Assembly (NCBI GenBank): GCA_023055425.1
Contig: JALGPY010000005.1
Location: 6,597,501 to 6,661,500, forward strand
Direction: 5' to 3'
From: Linanthus parryae
Taxonomy: Eukaryota; Streptophyta; Magnoliopsida; Ericales; Polemoniaceae
Length of the DNA stretch: 64,000 bases
The notes below the pieces were generated by a model. The model was not told the origin of the DNA and ran no database searches. It saw only the letters and a program-made list of their open reading frames with translations. The position numbers and the translations under genes were made by a program. Each line of letters begins with the position of its first letter. Position 1 is the first letter of the stretch. Positions 1 through 12,119 of this stretch are shown piece after piece.

Positions 1-102
1 CATCTTTACAATTTTCAACTACTTTAGATTTTCAGCCAGCTTATTTTCTCCAAAATATTTCAGCTGATTATTTAGATTTTAAGTTGGTACCAAACAGGCT
101 CT
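1..102. mobile_element. Right end of a MITE cut by the window edge
   Basis: TTTTCAGCCAGCTTATTTTC...CAGCTGATTA...GTTGGTACCAAACAGGCTC matches 55165-55250. Confidence 0.5.
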
Positions 103-269
103 TAAGCTCGTCCAAACACATTCAATATGTTATAAACTCAAGAACGGTGAATAGAGATGTGACGTTTGGGGAAATATAAAGTATACATTATTCTCCATCA
201 AAGTATCTTTTATATAGATTCATGTTTCCATATAAAGTATACATTATTATCCAAAGTATTTTTTATATA

Positions 270-360
270 GATTCATTTATCGACAGTGTTCGTGGGATTC
301 AAACTTGAGACTTAATGGAACCGACCCTTAAACCCAAGTTTCACGCAATATGCTAGCTTC
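270..360 (-). repeat. SINE-like fragment
   Basis: On the minus strand, CTCAAGTTTGAATCCCACGAA is a B-box-like pol III motif. Weak evidence. Confidence 0.25.
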
Positions 361-1319
361 TTGGGGGTTGTCTTGTAGTAGTAGACAATTACATATTTCA
401 TAATGCCCCTTTTGATGATGGTTGTACTCTATTAAATAACAATGGGTTGGTTTGGATGAGCTTAATTTTATGACGGATAGGTGCCTTACAACAATAGAAG
501 GTATAGGATAGATAGATTTTTAATAATCCAATTTGAATTTGGAGATTTTGCGCGAAAAGAAACGGATCGGAGTCCACTTAAAGGAACGCGAGTCTGGCCA
601 CAAATCATGACCCGTGATTTTTTTGGCTGAAGGACGCGTGGAGGATTCCTATTGGTGGTTGGTCCAGCACCGGCTTCAACCAAATCAAATCCGGCCTTGC
701 TATACCCAGATCCAGCTAAATGAAATCTACTCATTCTACACTGAAGACATGAGCTTAATACAGTATAAAACACTGCCCGGATTCAGCTTTTAACCGTACC
801 CGGATCCGGCTTCCCAAAAATTCCAAAAGAAAATCTAGCTTATGTAAACGGGCAGATCAGCTGAGGGTTTAATCTATCTATCTCCAATAACTCAGCTCAT
901 CCAATTATTGCAATATCTAATTATCTAAGCCCGTCTCAATGAGGGCGTTTGGGGCAGGGGTGGAATTTTCAGGAAATTAGAATTTCCCGAATCTCGCCCT
1001 AGGCTTACCTAAACAACAGCTACCACCACCATTATGAACCCAACCCTGTTCCAAGTTAATGGTTCAAAGTTTATCCTCTCTTGACACCTTATCACCTAAG
1101 CATGTTAGAGACACCTCATTTGTCTCCCACAGATCAAAAATGCACTTGTTGCCAAAAACTCCAAGGAACACTCATGTGTTCATCACTTCATCTTCAAGTC
1201 TCTACCTATCTCTTGATTCTTGCTCAAACTTGGTCTTCTTCCCAAGCTGCTACTACTGGAAAGACTGTCATGAGGAGCAATAGCCCTCAAACAATTTTAC
1301 ATTCCAACGTGTAACGAGT

Positions 1320-1720
1320 TCAGAAATTCAGGTAAGAGTCTCATGAACCCTAGTTAATAACCCATCCAATTCTCTCTACCTGTTACGATTTAATGGAATT
1401 AACCCACTTTTTTATTTTATTTTGGGGTAAACCTTGCTACAGTTATTTTAGGATTTTTATAATTAGGGTTATTTGTGTTTTCTTGTTTAGGTTATTTTAG
1501 TATTATTACTTAGTTTATGTTGAGTATTCCTTCAGGTTTGCCTATATAAAGGCCTCCATTGTACATATTCACATAACATTCAATAATACAGTTCTCCTAC
1601 CTTTAGAAATCTAACAAACCTAAGCTCACTCCCTAACTCCTCCAAAAAAGTGGGAGTCGTCGGATTCTAAGTCGCCGGGAACTTCTCAAAGCTCACAGGA
1701 GTTGGGTAAATCCCTTGTTT
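1320..1720 (+). other. Possible LTR fragment
   Basis: GCCTATATAAAGGCCTCCATTGTAC (TATA at 1541-1552) followed by CAATAATACAGTTCTC resembles the promoter part of plant LTRs. No partner, border or target duplication found. No gene follows. Confidence 0.3.
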
Positions 1721-2167
1721 CTTGATCGTTTCAATGCTTGTTGCATCGTTGTGATCCTCAGGTCACGTAAAAACTTGCTGTGCAGCCCAAAAGTCACACA
1801 GGACTTGATTTTAATGGGTTTTGATTTGGTCTTCCTTGCGTTTTTCAGCAAGCATCCATGTAATTTTGATCTTTGGTGCCAAAAAAGAGAATAATATAAC
1901 CTAGAAGCACTGCCCAGCTCAGCCCAGCCCATGTTTTAGAGCTAAATGGTCTACTTCGTAGTAGTCCGTAGATAACAGATTAGCAGTAAACATTTTAATC
2001 TGCAGCAACAACATTCAATAAATAGACAAAATGTGAAACTGATCAATGACAAATTGTTTGATTGGTAATGTTTTGTTTTACATAACATGTTTTTTTATAC
2101 CAAAATCAATATTAATGTGTTAAGTAAATTATCATTTATCTTCTTTTTCGAAAGTAACTACTTTTAC

Positions 2168-2171
2168 ACGA

Positions 2172-2209
<38 letters not shown>
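2168..2209. repeat. Poly-A tract
   Basis: About 42 bp of A only. The text before and after repeats (CTACTTTTACAC), so it may be the tail of a retroposed insertion with a 12-bp flanking duplication (2159-2169 and 2210-2221). Confidence 0.85.
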
Positions 2210-2211
<2 letters not shown>

Positions 2212-3019
2212 ACTTTTACACCTCAATGTTTAAGAAGGCGCTACATTTTTGGATATTCTTTTTTATAATTTTATTATTTTTTTCACAAATACATGTAGTC
2301 CTTTAGACCTTTTGATTGAAATACATGTAGTCCTTAGATCACAGCCATTTGGACATGACCTTTACCCCCTCTACAGCCCACTATCACCTTTTAACCTCCT
2401 CTCCCTTTCAGTTGGCCTCACTAAATTTACAAAATTTCAGTTTTTGTGTATTAGAAAAATGCATACAGCTAATGGAGCATGATTATTTTTTAAATTTTAA
2501 GTGATCGACTAAATGACGTGGATGCTTGTCAGTGCCTTCAAGGCACGGGTCATTACCTAGTGCCATAACAATTTACATTATGGAATGACATTGTTTATCC
2601 TATCATATATACTATTGTTATTTCGACACTTACTAACCAGACAATAATTACCAAATAAACAAAAACATGTTAAAGGGGAATTTTAACATGTTACATATGA
2701 GATTTACAAAACACTTTTTATGTAAATTGTTACACCAGTTTTCTTACCAAGCTTCCTCCACAGGTCAGCAGCTTCCTAAAACGACACTGCACTCACTCCT
2801 AAACTAACCCAAAATCAAAAGTTTCTCGGGAAATTCACAGCTCGTCACACTTTTATGCACACTTAATATGGAGGGTCACATGTTGGAGGACGACAGTGAA
2901 AACACCACTTCTCGAATTACATGTGTTATGCACACAGCTACATTCATCGCAGTAAATCCATTCACTATTAATCCCGCACTACCGATCTCTATCGAAGCCA
3001 AAAACAAATAAGCTCTTAG

Positions 3020-3345
3020 GGTTCAAGACACTTGCACTCCTTCAAATTTGATGCAAAGACATTTTCCTCCCTTCTAGTCCGGAAAACGACACTTCCACCC
3101 CTCTGGTGTGTTGAATTTCAGAATTCCTACACTTTTGAATTGTGAAGATGTTTGTCTGAAGTGGGGCCCATCACAGATAGTAGTTTTGGAACATGTTTGC
3201 CCTCTTTGGAGTAGTAGTGACACAATTAGGGGAATTTAAGCATCATGAAGTTTGGCACATTCACGAATGAAAGATTCCTTTCCTAATATGAAAGCGGTGA
3301 AAGTGTCTTAGTGTAAAACTTGAGGGGCGAAAGTGTCTTTTATCC
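3020..3345. mobile_element. MITE, 'GACACTTTCACCC' family, copy 1
   Basis: Left part AAGACACTTGCACTCC... and right part ...GGCGAAAGTGTCTTTTATCC are inverted repeats with a second internal pair. Related copies at 3373-3707, 8733-9770 (interrupted), 59845-60090 and 62684-63003. Target duplications were not clear. Confidence 0.75.
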
Positions 3346-3372
3346 ACTAAACATTATATCTGTCTTAAAATA

Positions 3373-3707
3373 AGAAAAAAGACACTTTCACCTCCCTCAA
3401 GTTTGATGTAAAGACATTTTTGTCCATTCCAATTTGAGATAGAACACTTCCACGTCCACCCCTTCGATGTGGTAAATTTCAGGACACACTCTCCGTAATT
3501 GTTAGGTCACTAGTTTAGGAGTTTGAATTTGTCACATTGATAGAAGTTTTTGGGGAAAAGTTGCCCCCTTAGAATATCGAATGACATAATCACAGAGTAT
3601 TCCGAAGTGAGGCACACTAAATTGAAGGGGTGAAGGTGTCACTTCCCAAATTTGAAGGGGTGAACGTGTCTTTTTGTCAAATCTGAGGGGTGGAAGTGTC
3701 TTTTATC
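3373..3707. mobile_element. MITE, 'GACACTTTCACCC' family, copy 2
   Basis: AAAGACACTTTCACCTCCCT at the left and GGGGTGGAAGTGTCTTTTAT at the right are inverted repeats. It sits almost directly after copy 1. Confidence 0.8.
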
Positions 3708-3956
3708 ATTTTAACTTATTATGAGCCTTTTCTTTCCTCTAGCAAAACTTGACAAGTAGTATTTTATGCTCTTTTAGTAGCTAGAAAGTTTGTTTGTACT
3801 ATAAAGTAGCCATCCAAACTAGTGTACATGTGCTAATTCATGTCTGATTGGTTGAGACTTGAGACATGAATAGTGAATTTGGATACTTGTAGCATTTTAT
3901 GCTGAGATAAAATTATATTTCAAATGCTATTTTAAATTAAAACTAAGTTTTTATTT

Positions 3957-5077
3957 GGCAAAATTGCACCGGAGGTACCCATAATTTGTCAAAACGGGCA
4001 AGTGGGTACCCAAATTTTCAAATCATGCACTACGGGTACCCAAATTTTCAAAATCGTGCACCAGAGGTACCCAACGCTAACTGCCGTTAACTTTCCGTTA
4101 ACTTTCCATCCAAATCGGACGGAAAAGTATAAAAATACTATTATACCCATTATTTTCACCTCCAACTTTTTTTAAAATACAACTGCTACTAACTAATCTA
4201 AAAAAAAATAAAAATAACAAAAGTTTAATTTAATATATGTTAGATAATGAAATATAATTCATCAAATTTACATATTTTTACATCATTTAATATATAAAAT
4301 ATGTTTTTATTAACATATGTCTGTCAATCTTAAAATCTGTAACTTTTTTTTTTTAACAAAAATATCAAAATTCCGTAATCTCAAAATGGAAATTAAGGGG
4401 AGGGTACATGTGAAATTATCAAAGATACTTATATGTTTTTTTTTATCAAAAATATATATATTTGTGAAGTTATGAAATTTTGAGATTGTTTTTATTAACG
4501 TATATCTGTCAATCTTAAATTCTTACTTTTTTAACAATTTATAGAAAAATCTTAAAATTTCATAATTTCACATGATTTTTTTGAATAAAACAATATCATT
4601 CAAGTATCTTTGATAATTTCACATGTACCCTTCCATTGAATTTCAATTTTGAGATTATGAAATTTTAATATTTTTGTTTAAAAAAATTAAAGACTTTGAG
4701 ATTGACGAATATGTGTTAATAAAAACATATTTCATATCTTGAAATGATGTAAGAATATATAATTTTGATGAAATATATTGAATTATCTTACATATATCTA
4801 AATATTAAATTAACATTTTTTTTTTATTTTTTTTAGATTTATTAGTAACATTTGTATTTTAAAAAAAGTTGGAGGTGAAAATAAAGGGTACAATAGTCTT
4901 TTTATACTTTTCCGTCCAATTTGGATGGAAAGTTAACGGAAAGTTAACGGCCGTTAGAGTTGGGTATCTCCGGTGCACGATTTTGAAATTTTGGGTACCC
5001 GTGGTGCACGATTTGAAAATTTGGATACCCACTTGCCAGTTTTGACAAAATATGGGTACCTCCGGTGCAATTTTGCC
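3957..5077. mobile_element. MULE-like non-autonomous element, 1121 bp, with 9-bp target duplication
   Basis: Long inverted termini (about 170 bp) starting GGCAAAATTGCACCGGAGGT, flanked by TTTTTATTT on both sides (3948-3956 and 5078-5086). Long TIRs plus a 9-bp duplication are the mark of Mutator-like elements. The AT-rich interior is also loosely palindromic and encodes no transposase. Sister copy at 6966-7962. Confidence 0.9.
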
Positions 5078-5086
5078 TTTTTATTT

Positions 5087-6955
5087 CTAAACTACAAACT
5101 TTATACCCATCAACTCTCATATAGTGGTTGAATTTAGTTGAAATGCTAAATATGTGAACAAAAGTCAAGAAATGAATCGATAGAGCACACCAATCCTAGC
5201 CCCCATTAGAGCACACTCCTAGTTAAAATCAAGTATGGCATAATGTATTTTTTTTTTAATTAGCACCACTCCTAGCTATAATAGCATTAGAACAAGTTTT
5301 AGCATCCCATTGGAGATGCTCTCATTCACTATTTTTAGAACATGAAAAGATCGGAGGTCCATACAATTGATATTTAACCTTTTCTTTTAGCAAATCTACT
5401 TTGTTCTAGTAAAATAAATAAGGGGAACTAAATAAGGGGAAGTAAGAGAAGACACTTGTTGGTAATAATAATGACAATGAAATTCTTTAATCAAATAATT
5501 AATTAATTATAAACTATCATTGGGGGGTTTGGTATCAGATTTTCTTTGTGCTTTTAATTCAAAAGTAACTTTTTTTTTTTTTTTTTTGGACTTGACAAAG
5601 GTTTGGTCCTTTTTAGGTGGTTTTTGGATTTTGACTTTCAGCTTCTAGTGTTAAAATGAGAACGAAAAAGTTAGGTTTGAGTAATTTTTTTGTGTTTTTT
5701 TCCACAAATTATGTGAATGACAATAATGTACTCACTTATCAATTGTAACATTATTAACCTATTCCAAAATTACATATTTGCAACTTTAATTAAACAACAA
5801 AATTGTCAAATCAATAATTTTTTTACGTACCAATATTTTTTATCAAACTCATATTACTTTTTGTCTTTAGTTTTTGTGTCACAAATTTTTCTTACATCAT
5901 CTTTTTACGCGACTTAAAATCCAAAGGTTGATACCAACACCACCCATTTTCATCAACAAAAGTATGTATGTGATTGTGAGAGCATGTCCTAGGAAAGCCA
6001 AAGTGTTAGGGAACTTTCAATTGGAATATTATTTATTTTGCCACTTTTGTGAAACTTGGATATGGGTATGACTCTGCATGCAGAAGAAAAAATACATTTG
6101 GTTCCCATGTGACCTAAAACTAACAAAGGATCAAAAGAAGGTGAAAGGAAACAGAGTGTCAACATCAATATTTTATTTTATTTTTCTTTCTTTTCCTATT
6201 CATATTCACAGTTATAGTACTTATAAAACGGAAGAATGCTTAATTCATTATATTCAGTAATTTCGTTAGTCAGGCTCGGTTTAGTCCGTAGCAAAATATT
6301 TTGCAGTAATTTTTTTCGTAATATCTTGTCTTCGATTCAGTATTTACTATTTAGTTTATTAGATTCAGTAATTTTCATACTAAGGCTCGGTTTAGTTGGC
6401 AGTTGGCCGTAATTTTTTTCTTAATATCCTATTCATGTGAGGATCTGTGGCCAAAGATCAAAGGTTTGAAACGGAGGGAAAAGTTGACAGCGGGCTGGAC
6501 ATTTCCATGTATTTAACTAATATATACACAAATAAATATTTTCAAAATATAAATAAAATATAGGAAAATCATTGGAAGGAAAACAAATTCGCAAAAATAT
6601 TTTACACATTTCACTGAGTAAGATATTTTACTAAACCAAATGGAGTTTAAATGTTTGTGGGTGTGTCTTTCAATTATGTGTGTGTGGCTGACACTAATAA
6701 GATCCAAGAGGGGCAAATACCCGACAAATGGCATATGTTTTATGATTAAGAAAAGATAAAAAGGGGTTTTATCTTCATTGAACAAAGGGAAGATGTAATA
6801 GCCAATGAGGGAGGAACACATTACCTAGGAACACATTACATATATTCAATATACTAATCCAACCTACTTTAAAGAGTTGATGTTTGGTTAGTTGTCACTC
6901 ATTTTGTACTTAGCGTTGGATTTTCACTTTAAATCATAGTCTGAAAATAGTATCT
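5087..6955. other. Intergenic, no gene seen
   Basis: AT-rich. About 5185-5325 has a MITE-like pattern (ending GCATCCCATTGGAGATGCTC). At 6260-6420 GTCAGGCTCGGTTTAGT-like text occurs twice. Short open frames look random. Confidence 0.6.
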
Positions 6956-6965
6956 TTATATCCTT

Positions 6966-7962
6966 GGCTAAATTGCACCGGCGGTACCCAAAGTTTGTCA
7001 AACGAGCAAGTAGGTACCCAAATTTCAAAATCGAGCACCATGGGTCTCAAATTTTGGATTTTCAAGCAAGTAGGTACCCTTCCGTTAACTTTCCGTTAAC
7101 ATTGGACGAAAAATCATAAATAGACGTTTGTACCCCTTTTTTCACCTCCAACTTTTTTTAAAATACAAGTTTTACTAAAAATCTAAAAAAAAAAACTAAA
7201 AAAATAAAATTTTGATTTAATAATTTGGTATATGTAAGATAATGCAATATATTTTCTCAAAATTACATATTTTTACATCATTTCAAGATATAAAATATGT
7301 TTTTATTAACACATATCCGTCAATCTCAAAGTATTTAATTTTTTTTAACAGTTTTAAAAAGAATCTCAAATTTCATAATTTCACGTGTATTTTTTAAGAA
7401 ACAATAACATACAAAAGTCTCTTTTACATTTGCTTTAAAAATACAAATCATTAAAATAGAAGCTACTCAAGATTGTCAGGTATCAACTCTTATGTTTGTT
7501 GTTAAAATGAACAAAGATTCTTGTATGTTATTGTTGTATTAATAAAATACATGTGAAATTATGAAGTTTTGAGATTTTTTTTGAACACTATTAAAAAAAA
7601 GTTAAAGACTTTAAGATTGACGGATATATGTTAATGAAAATATTTTTCATATCTTGATATGATGTAATGTAATTTTGATGATATATATTGTATTATCTTA
7701 CATACATCAAATAATTTAAATTATTTTTTTGAATTATTTTTTAGATTTTTAGTAACACTAGTATTTAAAAAAAATAGGAGGTGAAAATCAGGGGTAAAAA
7801 AGTCTTTTTATAATTTTCCGTCCAATTTTAACGGAAAGTTAACGGAAGGGTACCTACTTGCTCGAAAATCGAAAATTTGATACCTGTGGTGCTCGATTTT
7901 GGAATTTGGGTACCTATTTGCTCGTTTTGACAAACTTTGGGTACCTCCGGTGCAATTTAGCC
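6966..7962. mobile_element. MULE-like non-autonomous element, 997 bp, second copy
   Basis: Same family as 3957-5077. Termini GGCTAAATTGCACCGGCGGT and inverted GGCTAAATTGCACCGGAGGT; both flanks read TTATATCCTT (6956-6965 and 7963-7972), a 10-bp duplication. The interior is AT-rich and non-coding. Confidence 0.9.
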
Positions 7963-8732
7963 TTATATCCTTCATTGTTTGTGTTTGATACTTCAAATGA
8001 GATACATGTCAACCAGATCTTGGGTAAGCCATTTAACGAGTTTCAATTGATACCAATCATCTTTACAAATCACTTACATATTCTTTTGTTAGGACATGTG
8101 AACTGGCAACCGATGTCCTTCGAATGTGCAAATTCATAATAGTCTATAATCACATAAAAGATGTAAACCAGTTTGAGAAAATACAAACTAACATATTTGC
8201 AGTTGACGAAGCCAATAGACAGCTCTCGAGTTGCTTCAAAATTTGAACTCAAAATCTCGAAACACGCGCCCAAAAATCTTAAGAGTACAAACTTGACTAA
8301 CTCAACTACACCCCATAATACTACTTACACGAAAGGCAGGGGCGGCAAAATGCTCCTGTCTTTCTCATAATATCATTGGTACCTCTCTACTGTTAAAAGT
8401 TTATAACAAGAGTAGCTTTTCAAAAAATACATAAATGCTTCACTTGATATTTTCTTGCAGGGCACGAGATAGAGATGTTGTTAATCCTGAATTAATAATG
8501 AATTATCAAATCCATGATCATGCAAGGATTCTTGTCCATATGAGAAGGGGGAGAGTCACATGAAGAGCCAGCTTGCTTAGATAGGTGAAGAAGATGCTCT
8601 TTCCTTTTTACTCCTACTATACTACTACTACCATCAAAGAAACCAAGCCAATGGTCCCCCCATGAACTCACTACTACTACTATCTTCATGCATGAGAGAG
8701 ATAGGGAAACATAAATGCAGAAAAAAAAATGA

Positions 8733-9770
8733 GTAGAAGACACCTTCATACCCTCTAGTTTAACTGAAGGACACTTTTGCCGAAAGAGACACTTCAATGG
8801 CGGAGCCAGAAACTAATCGGTAAGGGGGCACAATTTCCTTAAACAAAGTCACAAAAATTTAGAAGTGAATTGTGAAACTCCATATGTTACATAAGAGAAT
8901 CCAAAAGGAATTCAGACTATTTTCATAAGCAATTACATGAATTTAGAGATACATTTGTAATTTGTATGGACCTAGCGCTATTGAGTACTGCCTCAGTTTC
9001 TTCTCCAAGTCCACAGTTCTATTTTTTGACTCGTAACTGGGTCACTTTGACATGACGACTTGGATAGCAAAACGATATAATTTTGTCGGGATTTTTTCAT
9101 GTTGTTGTAGAGTAAAAGTTAATCTACAGCACCATGAAAAGATTATCAAAAAATTGCATCGTTTGCTATGCAAATCATCGGGTCAATGTGACCTAGTGAA
9201 TATAAAAATCAAAACGTGGATTTAGAGAAGAAACGGATGTACGTAGTAACATCTTTAAGGGTCATCATGCATGAACATTTCAAAAGTTGGGGAACAATTA
9301 CAAATTGTTGGGGGCACATCTATAGTAAACTAAGGGCACAAATTAATTATTTTAAATATATGGGGCAGTTTCAAAAAGTTTGGGGGGATGGGGCACTTGA
9401 CCCGTGCCCCTACATGTCTCTACTAGTGCTTTCACCCCTTTAGGATGCGGAACTTCAAAAAACTTACACATCCTTGTTATGACTCCGTTAATCTGGAGTT
9501 GTGGTATGTCGCAAAAATAATATGTGGGGTAATTTGCCCTCATACTTTGCAAGATATGGGTGTTACTTAAGGGTAAAATAGACTTTTGCATGATATTGGT
9601 GGGGATGGGGGTGTTTAGGTGGTAACTTGTCTCCAAAATTATGTCACGTTAAGGGGTTTAAGTTATTTGAAGTTTGGGTCATTAAAAGAGTGAACATGTC
9701 TTTTTTCCAAACCCAAAGGGGTGAAAGTGTTCTTCAATCAAACTACAAGGGGTGGAAGTGTCTTTTACAC
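8733..9770. mobile_element. MITE, 'GACACTTTCACCC' family, copy 3, interrupted
   Basis: Left end AGAAGACACCTTCATACCCT (about 8735) and right end GGGGTGGAAGTGTCTTTTAC (to 9770). The break in the middle is a repeat starting CAATGGCGGAGCCAG at 8795 and ending near 9427; its start matches a common plant hAT terminus, but no good target duplication is left. Confidence 0.65.
9039..9193. mobile_element. Palindromic MITE, 'GGTCACTTTGACC' family, copy 1
   Basis: Arms GGTCACTTTGAC...GGATAGCAAAACG and their inverted copy ending CAATGTGACC, about 155 bp. Lies inside the repeat that interrupts the MITE at 8733-9770. Other copies at 18988, 38485, 38734 and 49174. Confidence 0.75.
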
Positions 9771-10059
9771 TTATTTTATTTATCTTTATTAGTAGTTTGT
9801 CTGCTGCATGGTGGTTGTGTGGTGGCGTGGGCGTGACAATATTCAATTTGTCTCATTTTGGACCACCACCACCAGTCCACCACTACCCCAATCTGTTTTT
9901 ATATGTGTCTCATGGTGCTAGGCTAGTTGTGGTGGTACAACATGTCATTAATTACTTCTCTGCCCACACACACACACAACTTTCACCTCCCACCCCCCAA
10001 ACAACCTCCACCTCCACCTCCCAAACCTTCCATGGTACCTTACCTCCTTCCCTAACCTA

Positions 10060-10072
10060 TCCCTATAAATAC
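10060..10072 (+). promoter_or_regulatory. TATA box of the MIR167 primary transcript
   Basis: CCCTATAAATACATG, a near-consensus plant TATA box about 125 bp upstream of the mature miR167. Transcription would then start near 10090-10100, at the beginning of the CT-repeat. Confidence 0.65.
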
Positions 10073-10095
10073 ATGTGCCTCATCTCTCTCCCAAC

Positions 10096-10097
<2 letters not shown>

Positions 10098-10135
<38 letters not shown>
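10098..10135. repeat. (CT)n microsatellite upstream of MIR167
   Basis: About 18-19 uninterrupted CT dinucleotides just before the precursor, probably in the 5' end of the primary transcript. Confidence 0.95.
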
Positions 10136-10136
<1 letters not shown>

Positions 10137-10159
10137 AATGAAGGAAGGTGCAGGAGCTG

Positions 10160-10280
10160 CTTAGATATCATGCACCACTTGCAGTTGAAGCTGCCAGCAT
10201 GATCTAAACTTACCTTCTCTAGGGAGGGGAAAGATCAGATCATGTGGTAGCTTCACCTGTTGATGGAATCATGAAAGAAG
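10160..10280 (+). ncRNA. MIR167: MIR167 precursor
   Basis: The mature miR167 sequence (beginning TGAAGCTGCC, ending AUGAUCUA, the a/b form) is seen exactly at 10186-10206 on the 5' arm. The 3' arm carries the complementary star at about 10238-10257 (ATCATGTGGTAGCTTCACC). The loop between them is about 30 nt, so the strands form a typical plant microRNA duplex with a few mismatches and G-U pairs. In plants miR167 guides cleavage of ARF6 and ARF8 auxin response factor mRNAs and affects flower and root development. The precursor ends are estimated, not mapped. A TATA box at about 10062 and a CT-repeat at 10098-10135 lie just upstream and fit a pol II primary transcript. Confidence 0.95.
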
Positions 10281-11199
10281 AAGAAAAAGGAAGTTGATCT
10301 ATACCAGTCCCAACATATTGGTGTAGCTAGCTAGTATATGAGCTTTTGAGGTTTGTCTGTCTTATAAATATGCAGGTACTATATACGAGTACATATATTT
10401 GCATATTCATGTCACCTGATGCAACAAACTAATACTAACAGAATAGATAGGTTCTTGCAAAAAGTAGCACATATGTTCATTGATATAACTAGAAAACCTT
10501 GTGGTTATGTTAGTTTGGCATATTTATTTCTACTGAATTGAGCAACTGCAGATTTTGATAATGAATAATGGTTGAAAATGGATCTCCATACGAACCTCCT
10601 CGTGGTATCGCCATTCATAATTGATATTTGTAAACGTTATGCGTGGTTATTACTTTTCAAACCCGTGGGACTATTCTGAGAATTCTTTTTGGATAATTGG
10701 TTGAAAGAAGAGAACTCCTTTCAATGAAAACCAAGCCTGATTGATGTCAAAAAGGTTCATAAATACTTTCTTGAATTGGATCTTGAAAGCCTGCACTTCT
10801 TATTGTCACAAATAAATGAGACGGGAAAGTAGTTTAACAATTAGTGGTAGATATTGGTGGTCTCGAGTTTGGAACTCCCATTTTTTTCTAAGGCGAACAT
10901 ATTTGATAGCATATTAAAATAAAACATATGTATGAGCGCCAATTTAGTTAGGTATTTTAAATTACGTATAGATAACTAGTTGATTGACTTGCTTAGGGCA
11001 CTCTTCATCAAATTAAGATTTTGAATTCACATGAATTCTTTTCTTTTGGAATTCACTGTTTTGATATTTTTATACAATATGAAGTTCTATGTTTGTGGAA
11101 AAAAATCACGTTTCCACAACAAAATAAAGAGTGTCACAATATCTTAGTCTTAGATTTCTCTCTAATATCAACCACAATAATACTACCGTGAAGATTAAA
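10281..11199. other. Intergenic region 3' of MIR167
   Basis: AT-rich, no recognisable gene or repeat. Presumably includes the 3' part of the MIR167 primary transcript. Confidence 0.5.
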
Positions 11200-11705
11200 A
11201 AAACCTTCTTACTAAGCTTGTTCACCGTTGATTTTGAGACAATCTCACGGATTCAATTACAACTAGACCCACATGAACAGTAAAACACTAAGGTATATTA
11301 ATATTTAATTATATAGATAGAGTATGTCATAATATCTTAGTCTTAGATCTCTGTCTAATCCAAAAGGGTCGAAATCAACCACTAATAATCTTTAAGTATC
11401 TAGGTATTTACTAAAATAGAACAGTGTTGTACTGTTCATACTAGCATTGTTGATTCCATAGGAACCGTTAGATTTGAGAGAAATACAACGGCTGCGGGCT
11501 GATAAGAGTTAAATGAATGGGGGCAGGAAGTTGGTGAAAGTCCCCTGAGGGGACGGGTGTCTTGCTAGGGGCACTACTAAGCTTGTACACCATTGATCTT
11601 GAGACAATCTAATGGATTTTATTTCAACTAAACTCATGTGAACAGTAAAACACTAAGGCGTATTTTTTTTTTTTTGATACACTAAGGTGTATTAATATAT
11701 AGATT
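11200..11705. repeat. Diverged direct repeat, about 125 bp, spacing about 370 bp
   Basis: 11210-11320 and 11578-11700 share TACTAAGCTTGT, CATTGATCTTGAGACAATCT-like and GAACAGTAAAACACTAAGG blocks. A shorter copy of CAATATCTTAGTCTTAGAT also appears at 11138 and 11331. Nature unknown. Confidence 0.6.
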
Positions 11706-11996
11706 AGGTCTTTTGTTCCAAGTGTCAAGTTAGAAAAGCATGCTAACGTGCAGAACATGGGGTGCTTTTGAGATCCCCCAAATTCGACAAACAGATCCTT
11801 AATAGTTTTCTTTAATTTGTTCATTTACTTAGTACAGTCTTGGATTTATTTAATTAATTCATGCGACAATCCTTATTGGGCTATTGGCTATTGGATCAAT
11901 ATATGTATATTGTTTTAACAGTAACTAATGTTTCCTCTTTTTGGGATTTTAATTTAGTACTACTACCTATTAAAGTTTCCAAACTGTTGCAGAAAG

Positions 11997-12115
11997 TGGT
12001 GCTCTAATCAATACAGCACATGACACGTCAGGACGAAAGAGAATGAGTGGCAGACAAAAGAAAGTGGATTCCTACATGTTCCTGACGTGTCCTGCGATGT
12101 ATTGATTAGAGCACC
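11997..12115. repeat. Fold-back repeat of about 120 bp
   Basis: GTGGTGCTCTAATCAATAC at the left pairs with GTATTGATTAGAGCACCAC at the right, with a second paired block (GACACGTCAGGA / TCCTGACGTGTC) inside. MITE-like; no target duplication recognised. A related short dyad (GTAGAGCACCACATGGTGCTCTAC) is at 54968-54991. Confidence 0.75.
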
Positions 12116-12119
12116 ACAT

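Noticed and set aside
9752..10141. 129-codon open frame ending in a Ser-Leu repeat
   Set aside because: The repeat is the CT microsatellite read in frame; the region is the MIR167 promoter and leader.
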